A stretch of DNA of 64,000 bases from Dryocosmus kuriphilus (Eukaryota > Arthropoda > Insecta > Hymenoptera > Cynipidae): assembly GCA_038277395.1 (NCBI GenBank), contig CM076193.1:173020711-173084710 (forward strand), read 5' to 3'. Position numbers and translations under genes: made by a program. The notes beneath the pieces were generated by a model. The model was not told where the DNA came from and ran no database searches. It saw only the letters and a program-made list of their open reading frames with translations. Positions 32,285 to 42,731 of the stretch are shown here, in pieces (positions within the stretch are counted from its first letter, which is position 1; the number at the start of each line of letters is the position of its first letter).

Positions 32285-34885
32285 TCGAGGTTGCATATAT
32301 ACACATTTTATGAACTTAACTTTACTTATAGTTTATTCGCTTCGCCTTACATTATCTGCAATACATCTTATCTTTCCTTAGCTACGCCTTATTCCATCTC
32401 AAAAAATGCTTTATTCTATTTGCCAATAAGCCTTATCCTATCGTACGCATTATCTTAGCTATTTATTGCTACCGTTTCGCTCTCTTTCCTCTCGCCCTAT
32501 GTCTAGCCCTTGCTATTTGTCCTTTTTATCTTTAGGTTCGCCAATTCTTCTCTCAATCTCCTTTAACTAATTTGACATTTTGTTATTTTCTAAAGATAAT
32601 TATTCTAACTCTTTCCCCATTTCTCTACTCTCTCTTTTACTTCTTCTTCTTTTCTAATACCCTCAACCATTCCACCACCTCCACTGCTCCCTTCTCATGC
32701 AGGATCTTACGCATTGTCATGCTATTGCTTCCCTTATTTGATTCTCCATTCCTTCCTTAAAAACTTCCTTATCTCCTATCAACTCTTGTTGCATCTTCAT
32801 TCCGCTTCAATGCATTCCCTTGACCCATTCCTTTGACAATCAACACCTATTCAAGTACTTTTCTTTTTCTTTCTTTACATTATATTCCAATCTATCATTT
32901 TCTCTTTCCCTTAAGCAAGCTTTCACTATAGTCCTGTCCTTGCTCTCCAGCACTCTTTCTTCTTATTTAAAAGCTCTGTTACCTGTTCATATTTTTATTT
33001 TTTCTCTATCTGCATCCTTTAGAACTATATACATATGTGTCCACCTGGCCAAACCTTGCGTCCATTTTATATATTTTTCATGCAACCCTTCCACATCCTC
33101 GTATTCTTTCCAACCCCATATTTCAACTCCATACATTGGCGCACTCAGAAACAGCCCCTCAGACATTCTCATTATTCTTTTGCAGTCTTCTTTAAATAAG
33201 TTTTCCCTAATCCCCATACTTTCTCCATAATTATATCTGCTCTTTTAGCTCTCCCTTTTACGTGATCTTTTACTTTCCCATTTTCCTTAAATAAAAATCC
33301 TAAGTACATAACCTTTTTTACATCCTCAATACATTCTCCTTTCCACTTCCAACTCCTTTCTCCCTTCTTCCTACTTCCCTTTCTCTCAAAAACTGGCACC
33401 TTCGACTTTCCTACGTTTAAAACTATGTTCTCTACTGATAAATCCGTCTCTAGTCTTTTCGTAATATTTGCCAAAATTTCTTCTTCTTTAGCTACTATCA
33501 CCACGACATTCACGTATGATAATGTCCAGAATCTGTTCCCTCCTAGCACCAAACATCCTTCTAACTCTTTCTTGAAAACTTCCTTCATATCCGCAATGAA
33601 TATCGTAAAAAGAAGCTGGCTCAGTGGACAACCCCGGTCTGAGTCCTATCTCCGTCTAGAATTCTCCCGAGGCTTTATTCCCAATCATCAACTTATCTCT
33701 CGTTTCTTCATAAACTTCCCTCACTCTCTCTATGAAGCCTATGTTTACTCCTCTCTTCCCCTTTACTTCCCACAATATTTTCCTATCTACCGATGGGAAC
33801 GCAGCTTTCAAATCAACAAAAGGGGCACATATCTTCACTCCTTTTTTCTCTAGTTCCATCTCCACCACGTGTTGAAAAACATAAATGTTTTCCATATTAA
33901 TTCTACATTCTCCGAAACCTTCCCGACTCCCTGGCAGTATTCTTTTCGTTTGTACTTCTTTCTTTAATCTCTCGGTTAACACCATTGCATATACTTTGTA
34001 AGCTGGGTTTAATAATATTATTTCCCTGTAGTTTTCTACTTTTCCATTTTCACCTTTCATGAGAATTGGCATTATCGGTCTCTCCCTCCATTCCTTCGGA
34101 AATCCCTCAGCTTTTCATACTCTTTTCGTTACTTCTTTTAACTTCCTTCTGACTTATCCTCTACTGTATATCCATACCCCATTTCCCAACCAGTCACCAC
34201 ATCCTTCTTTTCCCTTCTTGAGTCTTCTAATCTGCGCTTCTGTCTCCTCATATTTCAACTCTTTATCCTCTTTTCATTTGCTTCTCTGCCAACTGTCAGT
34301 CCTCTCTTCACTCGTTCTGGGTGATGATCTGACTCTACACTCGCTTCTACTTTCATTTGTCTTACAGACTCCCAACCCTGTATATTAGTAGTCACATAAT
34401 CTATGACAGAGCTCGTGTTGCTTCTCACATATGTAAATTCCCCTTTCTCGTCCCATTTCTTGTTACCATTAAGTATATACCACCTTTTATCTTCCATCAT
34501 CCTTAGCAATTGCTTTCCCTCGCTATTTAATAGCTTGTTCTTTGAAGCTATTTCCCCTCCACCACATCCAGGTACATATCACCCTTCTCCCTATTTTAGC
34601 ATTAAAGTCCCGCCCCCCTTTTATTAGTCTTTCTTCTTCTCCCTCGTTGGCATGATTTTCTGTGTTTAGCCTCACCTCTTTCATTCCTTTGCCATTGTGA
34701 ACTGTCAAAATTCTATGCTATTTCCCATTTATTTTAACCATCCTTTCTCATACTTCGCTCTTAAATCCTTCTACCCTTTTCTTTCTTCTAGATCGGAACT
34801 TACCCCTGTCGCAATTCCTCCACTTGCTGTACCTTTTCCTTTTCCCTTGTGGCCCCTTGTAATTCCCATCCATATCCACTTGGTT
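32256..34885 (-). mobile_element. LINE-A copy 2
   Basis: A minus-strand LINE-A with a large internal deletion. Endonuclease remnants lie at 34255-34708 (NTSSVIDYVTTNIQGWESVR; VESDHHPERV). RT pieces follow: AYKVYAMVLTERLKKEVQ and FVDLKAAFPSVDRKILWEV (33656-34072), then a damaged active-site region FWTLSYVNVVVIVAKEE (33172-33588; YADD replaced by YVNV) and LGFLFKENGKVKDHVK. The C-terminal region is at 32987-33217 and the 3' UTR at about 32256-32980. It is inserted between c5 and its former 3' flank. Confidence 0.85.
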
Positions 34886-34904
34886 TACATTTTATAGTTC
34901 CCCA

Positions 34905-35168
34905 ATTAAGGATTCAATGTACTGTGACTCTCAAGGCTCTTTCTTCAGTGCTCTGATAGACTTCTGTTTTTCGGAAACAGATAATAACAAATATGCTTCT
35001 TATTCCCTTAAGAAAATATTTTAGATGGAATACCATTATTTATAGACTCATAATGATTTAACCAAAATAGCTTTAATGTGGGAGAAAATTAGATAGGAAA
35101 AATTCAATAGCATTTAACTGCATCATTCTACTATAATAAGCAAAGATTTGCATATTCCAATATTCTAT
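34905..35168 (+). repeat. 3' flank of gene-family copy c5
   Basis: TTTTTCGGAAACAGATAA, AAAATATTTTAGATGGAATA and ATAGACTCATAATGATTTAA match the sequence after c6 exon 2 (61800-61900). The segment ends in AATATTCTAT (35159-35168), the left target-site duplication of RTE copy 1; the spacer continues after the element at 37181. Confidence 0.75.
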
Positions 35169-37170
35169 CCTGCCTAGTGGGTCCCTATCACCACTACGCA
35201 GCGCGTCCTCAGGTTGCGGATAGAGGAACGGCCCCTGAGGTTGAACAGCTTCCGAGGTTGACTGTGAATACAAGAATAAGCAGTCGCGGACAGCCGATAG
35301 GAACCACTCATGGGTGTGGTGACCCCACATTGGTAAAAAATAGGTACAAGACGGCCATGGTTCGGGGGGATTCACCCTTTCGCGTCCATACGCAATAGGT
35401 GGCTTTCACCAGGCCGAGGCTCAGAGTGTATCCACCTCGAAACACTACCCGAACCAAAACTAAAAATCTTGTAAGGGGAAAATCCTGCTGCCCCATTCGA
35501 AACCACAGCGATGACACTGCCCGCAAGGGATGTGTGGAATGATTCGCCTGTAGGGTCAACGTGGTATTGATGCCAGTGTGGCGCACTACCTTGCAGGGGG
35601 ACGATAGGATACGAGGATGAAGCCGTAATGTGTCTGACGACAAGTTGACACGGTCCTTGTGAAAGTCGGAAAGCTCCCATGCTTAGAACTAGGGAGGTAT
35701 GAGGGTTATCACTCCTGGGACGGCGGACTCACCTGCGATCGGAACAGGATCCCTAACGTGCGGACTTTATTAAAACTGTCATGGCTAACTTCCAAAAACG
35801 AACAACTACAATAAAATATCTTAAGACGGGAACTCTGAACGCGCGTAGTCTAGATACTGGCGGATTTAGCGAATTCATTGAGATAGCAAAGAGATTCGAT
35901 ATTGATATAATAGCACTTCAAGAAACCTGCTGGCCTGGCGAGTATGAATCAATCTCCAAGGAGAACTACACTTTTCACTATGAGGGAGCTAAAGGGCGCA
36001 AACTGGGGACCGGTTTTCTTATTAATAAACGAATTTCGCAAGCGGTTATCGATATGCAATTCATTAACGACCGGTTATCATATATTGTACTAAAGGGTAA
36101 TTTTTGCAAACAGGTGCTAATTAACGTGCACTGCCCTAACGAGGACAAAGACGAAGATACTAAAGATCTTTTTTACGAAACAATCGAACAAGTTTTTGAC
36201 AAGTTCTCGAAGTTTGACGCAAAAATAGTATCGGCAGACTTTAACGCGAAAATTGGAAAAGAACCGATGTATAGGCCTACAATAGGGTCAGAAAGCTTGC
36301 ATGATGTCAGTAATGATAATGGGACTAGAGTAATAAACTTTGCTGCTTCAAAGGACCTCGTTGTTAAAAGCACATATTTCAAGCATAAAGATATACATAA
36401 GGCCACCTGGACATCACCAGATGGTATCACACGGAATCGGATTGATCACGTTTTAATTGACAGAAGACATCATACAAGCATTCTCGATGTAAGATCGTAC
36501 AGGGGGGGGGGCGAATTTAAATTCAGACCACTTTCTCTTGATAGTGAAACTAAGATCTAGACTAGCGACAATAACATTAGAGCGGAAATCGACAGGCCGC
36601 TGCACGCTGGCAATCGGTGCTACTATGCAGCAAATACCTTACTAAAATCGCGATCGCTATCTAGAAACATCAAAGTAAGAATTTACAAAACGATAATAAT
36701 GCCGATCGTCATGTACGGGTGCGAAACTTGGGTGCTGACGAAAGGAGAGGAGATCATGTTTAGAGTATTTGAAAACAAAGTACTTCGAAAAATCTATGGT
36801 GCCAAAAGGGACGAAGAGACTGGTGAATGGAGAAAACTGCATAACGATGAGCTGCATGCACTCTACGGGGCCGTAAATAATAATAGAGTAATGAAAGCGC
36901 GGAAATTAAGCTGGACGGGACATGCTGCAAGATTGGGCAACGAAAGAACAGTGGCGCAAGTTTTGAGAGGGAAACCGATTAGTAAGTGACCCCTAGACAA
37001 ACCGAGAAACAGATGGGAGAAAAAAGGAAGGGATGATCTGAAAGAGCTAGGACATGATTGTTCAAACTGGATGGAAGATGCACAGGATAGAGGTGCGTGG
37101 CGGTTCTGTGTAGCTGAGGCAATGAACTTCCGAGTTCGCAAAGCTACATAATAGTAATAATAATAATAAT
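35169..37170 (+). mobile_element. RTE-type LINE copy 1 with perfect target duplication
   Basis: A 2.0-kb element flanked by a perfect 10-bp duplication AATATTCTAT (35159-35168 and 37171-37180) and ending in a TAA-repeat tail. It has a 612-bp 5' UTR (35169-35780) that matches 55487-56099 in copy 3. The endonuclease ORF follows, then an abrupt jump to the C-terminal end of ORF2. The reverse transcriptase is missing. Confidence 0.92.
35781..37148 (+). pseudogene. RTE ORF: endonuclease fused to C-terminus, RT deleted
   Basis: From ATG 35781 (MANFQKRTTTIKYLKTGTLN) an APE-type endonuclease is open to 36560. It shows LNARSL, IIALQETCWPGEYE (catalytic Glu), GTGFLINKRI, ADFNAKIGKEP and TSPDGITRNRIDHVLIDR. 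A frameshift in a G run at 36501-36510 destroys the final SDH-type motif. At about 36562 the sequence jumps to HAGNRCYYAANTLLKSRSL, the region after the RT active site in copy 3, and continues to the end with one stop (36987) and a frameshift. Hymenopteran annotation pipelines often name such endonuclease ORFs craniofacial development protein 2-like. Confidence 0.9.
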
Positions 37171-37180
37171 AATATTCTAT

Positions 37181-37555
37181 AGAATTAAATTTTTTTTAAA
37201 TATCATGCAGAATTTATGTTAGATTTTCGAAGCTTCAAATGAACGTTATAGTAAAAATTATATGAGTTGTCAATTTAAACTTCGGATAGCTCTGAAACGT
37301 AAAAGATTATGTAAATTTTGACAATGTCTGATCAGTGTGAATAAATTATGGAACTAGTTTCCTCTCCTTGAAATTGATACATGAGAAGTACATATCTCAG
37401 AAATAGAATCGACCTTGACGTCGACAATAATTCTCGAGATAACGACTATGGTGTATGTAAAGACTCCAATGAAACAGCCAAGTACTCGCTAGTTATACTG
37501 TTAATCATATTCTTCTTTGCAACATTAATTTGTGTTTCTCCTCTAATCGGCAAAA
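37181..37555 (+). promoter_or_regulatory. Upstream region of gene-family copy c6
   Basis: The spacer resumes after RTE copy 1 and runs to the c6 start codon. Landmarks shared with other copies include CATGCAGAATTTATGTTAGA, AAATTGATACATGAGAAGTA and CTCGAGATAACGACTATGG. The leader TTCTCCTCTAATCGGCAAAA before ATG 37556 matches the conserved family leader. A clear TATA box was not identified; GTTATACTG near 37493 is the nearest candidate. Confidence 0.5.
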
Positions 37556-37610
37556 ATGAGTATCGTTTGTACTCTAGTCTTACTCTTGGTGGTTAACTTT
37601 AATACTATAG
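37556..37610 (+). CDS. Gene-family copy c6, exon 1 (signal peptide), intact
   Basis: Eighteen codons plus one base encode MSIVCTLVLLLVVNFNTIG, a signal peptide with core TLVLLLVV, followed by donor GTAAATATG at 37611. The phase-1 intron fits the exon 2 found 23.5 kb downstream at 61124. The intron sequence after the donor aligns to the first 130 or so bases of the c2 and c3 introns and stops at about 37736, where the Penelope-like element begins. The missing remainder reappears at about 60289. This is the only first exon whose partner exon is also intact, so c6 is the best candidate for a working member of the family. Confidence 0.7.
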
Positions 37611-38118
37611 GTAAATATGATTATTTAATCTATCTATAATTTTAAGTGCACTTTTAAGCTCTACACACATAACGATTTTTCTTATTTAAACTGCTTTGTG
37701 TACCAAAGGCTCTTTTTTCCTAAACTTTACATTTGATATGTAAATAAGTTTTCGGTGTCAAAGGTCCAAGCAATAAAAACGTGTAGAATTTAGCTTAAAA
37801 ATGGCGACGTACGTTCCGGACACTGTGTGGTCCCGTTTCAAGCCTGTATCAAATAATAATTTATTGTAAAATTATTTCAAAGGTTCACAAAAGTCATATA
37901 AATAGCAAAAAGTGTTAAAAAGGAAATATAAACAACACGATAACCATGTGAACGTATAATTAGAAAGTGAATAAATAAATCATCACGAAGGTCTTAAAAT
38001 AAAACATGTAATCAAGATATTGTTTTTAAAAAATAAATTAGTACCTGAACATCTTATGAAAAATTGGCGATTAAAAGACAAAATATCCTTGTCTATAAAA
38101 TTTTTAATAGAACCTCCT

Positions 38119-40032
38119 CTGGGCTTCCGTTTCAGGCGCGGAAAGTGATGGGAGGGGTGTAGGGATTTGAGCGATCGTTTTGGCTTTGGAGATGAATGTA
38201 AGTATTGTGTGGGGTGCAAAAAAGTGTTGTGAGTAGGTTTATGGCAGCGGGTATATGGGAGGAATGAGTGGAAGGATCGCGGAAGGTGGAAGAAAGGAAA
38301 AAGTGAGAAAAATGGTGCATGCTGAAGAGTGAGGTTAGGTTTGATGTTAGTTAGTCAGTCAAGATAGTTAGTTTTGTGAACAGAGAGTAGGGCAGTGAAG
38401 TTGTACGTGACTGGGAAGACGGATGGTGAGGTAAGGTCTGGTTATTGTTAATTACTACTGTCTTTTTGTGTAAAATAGTGCGAAGGATAAAATTAGGGTG
38501 AGGAATGTGTGGGGAGCGGAGTGAGTGGTTGATAAGTGGGTCAGGAGACTAGTGGGTAAGGTAGGTAAAGTAGAGTATGCAGGCCACAGTGTAACAGGCC
38601 GATTACGAGGAGACCAAGGCAACAGAACGCTAGAGGGCAGTACGTGCCCGAAGAAGGGAATTAGAGACTGGACCCAGCGTGCAATAAGTGAAGCGGCGAG
38701 CCGGGCAGGCGGGGCTAATGGGGGCGACGCAGAGAGGTTAGAGTTTGGTAAGTCAATTGATAAGATGTTAGAGTCTAGTAAGGACATGGATAAGGCATTA
38801 AATAAGACAAAAGACACAATGGAAAATATGTTCCGAGAGTTAGAGGAGATAGTGAGTAGAGGGATAGCGGAAGAAAAGGAACATGGGAGGGGAACAGAGG
38901 GGATAGTCATAAAGATAAAAGAAAAATGGGACAAATGGGAAAAGTGCTGGAAGAAAGAGAAGGAAAAAGTATGGTAAAAATTAGAGAGGATGGAGGAGGG
39001 ACAGAGAAAGAAGCAGGCAGAGGGGAGAAAGATAATAAGGCAGGTAGAAGAGAGGGAAATGGGAACTTGAGAGAGGAGAATGAGAGAATGAAAAGTAGAG
39101 TACGTGGGTTAGAAAGGAAAATGGAGGGGTTTAAAAGGGAAAACAAAAGGAGAAATGTCGTTATAAAAGGATTGCATGTAGAAACCGAAACGGGAAAGAA
39201 GGAGGTAGAGAAACTTTTGAGGGACATAGGGGCAAATGTCAGGGTGCAGGAGATAAAGGGGGTGGGCAATAAGCTAGGAGGAAAAGCGAGGATATACGTA
39301 CTCAAGCTGGGAAGTGAAGTGGAGAGGAGAGAGGTAATGAGGAAAAAGAAGGTGCTTAGGGGAAGAAAAGAAAGAATTGTTGAAGATATGACATGGAGGG
39401 AGAGAAAGAAAAGATGGCTAATAGGAGAGAGGGCTTGGGAGGAGAGGAGAAAAGGGAATAGAGTTTGGTTTGGGAGAGACGTGTTGTGGGTGAATGAGAT
39501 GGTGTGGATATAGGACGAAGAGAGAGAGGAGCTGAAAATAGGTGAGCGGTCGCAAGGTCGAAGGGGAGCAGAGGTGACTAAGAGGAGAGTAGAAGCGCCG
39601 CGGTTTGCGAACGAGATAAGTGGAAGAATGTGGGGAGAAGGGAAAAATAGTGCGAAAAGGGGATTAAAGTAGTTTTTTGGAATGTGTGGGGGATGGATGA
39701 AGAAATTGGAAAGGCTGAGAGAAAGGGCAAGTCATACAGGGTAGAGAAGAGCCAAAATGATTCGTATAGAGGCAAAAGAAAAGTCAGTAGAGTCGCGGAT
39801 TAATATACCATCAATAGAATGGAAATGGCGAGAGGAAACGGAAGCCCAATGTCTTGAGCGGCAGTGCGTAGATTTAGATTAGAGATTAAGAAATTATGTA
39901 CATATAGAATAAGGTAGGAATAAGTATTTGTAAGATCTGCGCTGGATGTAAAGATGTGATGGATACGTTAAGACTCTCAAACCCGTAAAAGGGAGAGAGT
40001 ATAAATAAATAAACCAACCAACCAACCAATAT
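38119..40032 (+). mobile_element. ORF1-only LINE derivative, copy 2 (HAL1-like)
   Basis: Inserted in the terminal repeat of P1: AATAGAACCTCCTC stops at 38118 and CCATCAGAACAATG resumes at about 40037, contiguous in the other repeat copies. It has the same leader, ORF1, stub of ORF2 (near 39660) and LINE-B-type 3' end as copy 1, and the same deletion junction (GAAATTGGAAAGGCTGAGAG). It extends about 58 bp further 5' than copy 1. Confidence 0.88.
38525..39512 (+). pseudogene. LINE ORF1 protein, broken (copy 2)
   Basis: Homologue of the ORF1 at 14461-15522. The frame is open upstream of the copy-1 start codon (MVDKWVRRLVGKVGKVEYAG from 38525), which suggests the true protein starts earlier. A CAA to TAA change at 38975-38977 stops it. 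A deletion of roughly 80 bp near 39050 removes part of the coiled coil. The RRM-like core (RRNVVIKGLHVETETGKKEV) and the Trp residue missing from copy 1 (KKRWLIGERAWEERRK) are intact. A final stop lies at 39511-39513 in what should read on. Confidence 0.85.
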
Positions 40033-40576
40033 GACCCACTCCATCAGAACAATGTGACTAATTCTCAAATAGAAAAATGTTTGGAAACAATAAACAGGAG
40101 ATGGAAAATTTTTTGTATCCATGTTATTATTTTATTCATTACACTGTAAAAAATAAAGAAAAAACAAAATGATGGGGGAAAAGAAAAAATAATTAGATGT
40201 TATGGTAACGGAAAGAAATACAAATTAATGTTGAGTAAAACAAAAAACTTACCAAGGTTTAATATAAAACACATTGTTGTGATTTTTGGAGTGAACCGAA
40301 TGTTCATAAAAATTGAAATTTATGCATCTTAGTGAAGTTTTGTGAAAAGAATTCTTGCGAAAATCAAACACTGTTTGCACGAGCCTTTCAAATGACAAAT
40401 TTCAAAAAACGTTTACAAAGACGTCCATAAAGTGTCAGGTAAGGACGTCAGTAAACATGGACGAAGAAATAGGCATCAAATGTGAAATCACTAACAATTT
40501 AAAAAAATTTAATAATGAAATGAAATTAGTTTTTACATAATAGACAGTAGAAATCAGGTAATTTGGACTTTTCACT

Positions 40577-41852
40577 CAGTCTGTTCCACAAGACAAGGTA
40601 CGCTTTTTTTCGAACAGTTTCAAAAAAAAATTCATTTTTATTTTTTTTCATGAAAAAACACTTCAAAAACTAGGGCGGACTCTACTTAATAAACCGGCCA
40701 ATCGCCGTTCTTCTGGATAATGGCCTAGCACCTTCTGGGCATGCTCTCAACTAGTTTTTCGGCATATTCTGAAGATGGAGAGCGCCTTACCTCTCTAATT
40801 CGTCGAGTGAGCTGCCTGAGGGTGAATATGCGCCTTCCTGCAAGTATTTTCTTAACGACGCTCTGCACATTTTCAATTGGATTTGCATCAGGAGATTGTG
40901 AAGGCCAGTCCAATGTTACGACGCCATTTTCCGCTTTTCAGCTCGTGCAGAGGCGACTGCGATTTTTAGGGTCGTTGTTCTCTTGAAGGATCCAAACCTC
41001 ATTGTTGGCTCCAGGCATATTTTCTGCAGACTTCAGAAGACCATGTTTGTAGATTTTAACCATCCTTTGAGCGTTCATGTTCTCAGTAAAAAGCTCTAAA
41101 CAGCCAAAACCGCGCTGTGAGAACCATCCCCAAACATGGAACTTTATGGGGTGTTTAACAGTTCGCTGGAGGAACCGTCCACCACAGTCTCACCAGGCAC
41201 ATTTTGTGGGAACGTATGCCCACAAGGACGCTTTGTCGGAACAAATTACATTTGACTAATCGCGATCATTATTTTACGTAACCGACGCCAAGTGTTTTCG
41301 CATCTGAAACTCTGAGGGCAGGGCTTTCTGCCTCGTGTTACGGTACTGAACTTTTGCCTCAGCTAATCTGCGTCTTCTGTTGTTCACACTAATCTCTAGT
41401 CCCTACGCCGCTAGCTTAGCTTTGGCTTCCCGCAGCCGAAGAGCTCGGTTGCGTTTGAATAGTGCGATGATCGTCTTATCCTCCTTATTCAACGTTGCTC
41501 GCATTTCTCCTCTTCCCGGCAGATCGTCGACTGTTTTTTGTGTCCCTATACCGCTCCACTCACGTTTGCACGAGGTGCTTAGACTTTTTAAGCACTTTAG
41601 CAACGGCTGGGTACGAAAGATGTGGTCCATGTTTATTGGTGCACAAAAACACAGCCTCAAAACGTTTAGCGTATACAGCACTCATTGCGCAATCTTGTGC
41701 AATATCTAACACCTCGAACAAGAATAAAGCGAATCAGTGGTTCCGCCTTAGCCCTTCAAACGCACAGTCAGGCCAATAAAGAAAAAAAAAAAAAAAAAAA
41801 AATCTTTGAAACTTTTCGAGAAAACGCGTACCTTGTCTTATGGAACAGACTG
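40577..41852 (-). mobile_element. Tc1-like element, copy 1
   Basis: A 1,276-bp element with inverted ends CAGTCTGTTCCACAAGAC (left) and TATGGAACAGACTG (right), followed by TA at 41853-41854. The left flank shows CT instead of TA, probably a mutation. It is inserted in Penelope-like element P1. It is homologous to the copy at 57365-58629. Confidence 0.9.
40700..41690 (-). pseudogene. Tc1-type transposase (broken, copy 1)
   Basis: A minus-strand DD34E transposase. The N-terminal HTH part (41681-41403) includes LLKCLKSLSTSCKREWSGIG, TVDDLPGRGEMRATLNKEDK and RALRLREAKAKLAA. The middle is scrambled by frameshifts (41300-40920). The C-terminal part (40913-40725) reads DWPSQSPDANPIENVQSVVK with the catalytic Glu, then RRIREVRRSPSSEYAEKLVE. 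No complete frame. Confidence 0.88.
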
Positions 41853-41854
41853 TA

Positions 41855-42335
41855 TCTGAGATGAACACATTTTCTTTCCTTATTAATGTGAACAGACTTA
41901 ATAGTACGTCGTTTATTCAGATTTTTCTCTGAGGCCAATATTTTTGGATGTTGAAACTGAAAATCATTATCTGCTTCATTTCTGTGTCTTTCAAGTGCCG
42001 TGATATTATCTCCATTAGAATCATGACGTGGATGTCCTTTAATCCTATTACGTAATACTCTACTTGTGTGTCCAATATAAGAACAGTCACAGTATAAATA
42101 GTTGAAACGGTAAACAATGTTTCTTTTATGAAAAACATCTAACTTATCCTTAGGGGATGGAAAAAGGTTAATGTAAGGTTTGGTAAGTTTAAAAGTGATC
42201 CTAATATTTTTTTGTATTAAAATAGTAGCCACTTTGTCCGTAATACCAGATATGTATGGAATAACAGTGAAGTTTTTGGAAAATCGTGAGTCTATTTTGT
42301 TCCCTGAATTAGTAGTATAAGATGTTTTATTTCGG
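41855..42335 (-). pseudogene. Penelope-type GIY-YIG endonuclease (P1)
   Basis: The C-terminal endonuclease of the Penelope-like protein on the minus strand. FTVIPYISGITDKVATILIQ (about 42270-42210) and ITFKLTKPYINLFPSPKDKL lead to the GIY-YIG core NYLYCDCSYIGHTSRVLRNR (near 42080) and LERHRNEADNDFQFQHPKIL. The frame is open from LINE-A to the Tc1 insertion. It aligns with 54270-54760 in P2. In Penelope elements this nuclease nicks target DNA for priming. The protein cannot be made, because LINE-A separates it from the RT. Confidence 0.85.
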
Positions 42336-42731
42336 CCATCATGGCCCAAAAACATGCTGACAGAGTCTGCTACATCGAAGATTACATGTATAATATTTAC
42401 ATTAATTACAAATTCTTACAACTATTGTCTATACTAACTCCATTCTGTTAATACTATTCATTCTTTCCACTCTTTACCTATTCGGTTTATTTTCCTCTAT
42501 ACGTATTGCCTCTATTCGTATTGCCTTTTTGCTCGCTAGATTTTGTACCTTTTGTTCGCGATTTTTTACTTTTCTCTCGCCAGTTATTGTGCCTTTGCGC
42601 TTGCCAGTTTTTGTGCCATTTCGCTCGCAAGTTTTTAATTCTATTTAACATTCTAAAACATAATATAGTATAATTAGCTTATAAATGACATATTTTGCAT
42701 TTTTCTTTCCTTATCCCTTCGCTCTTACACA

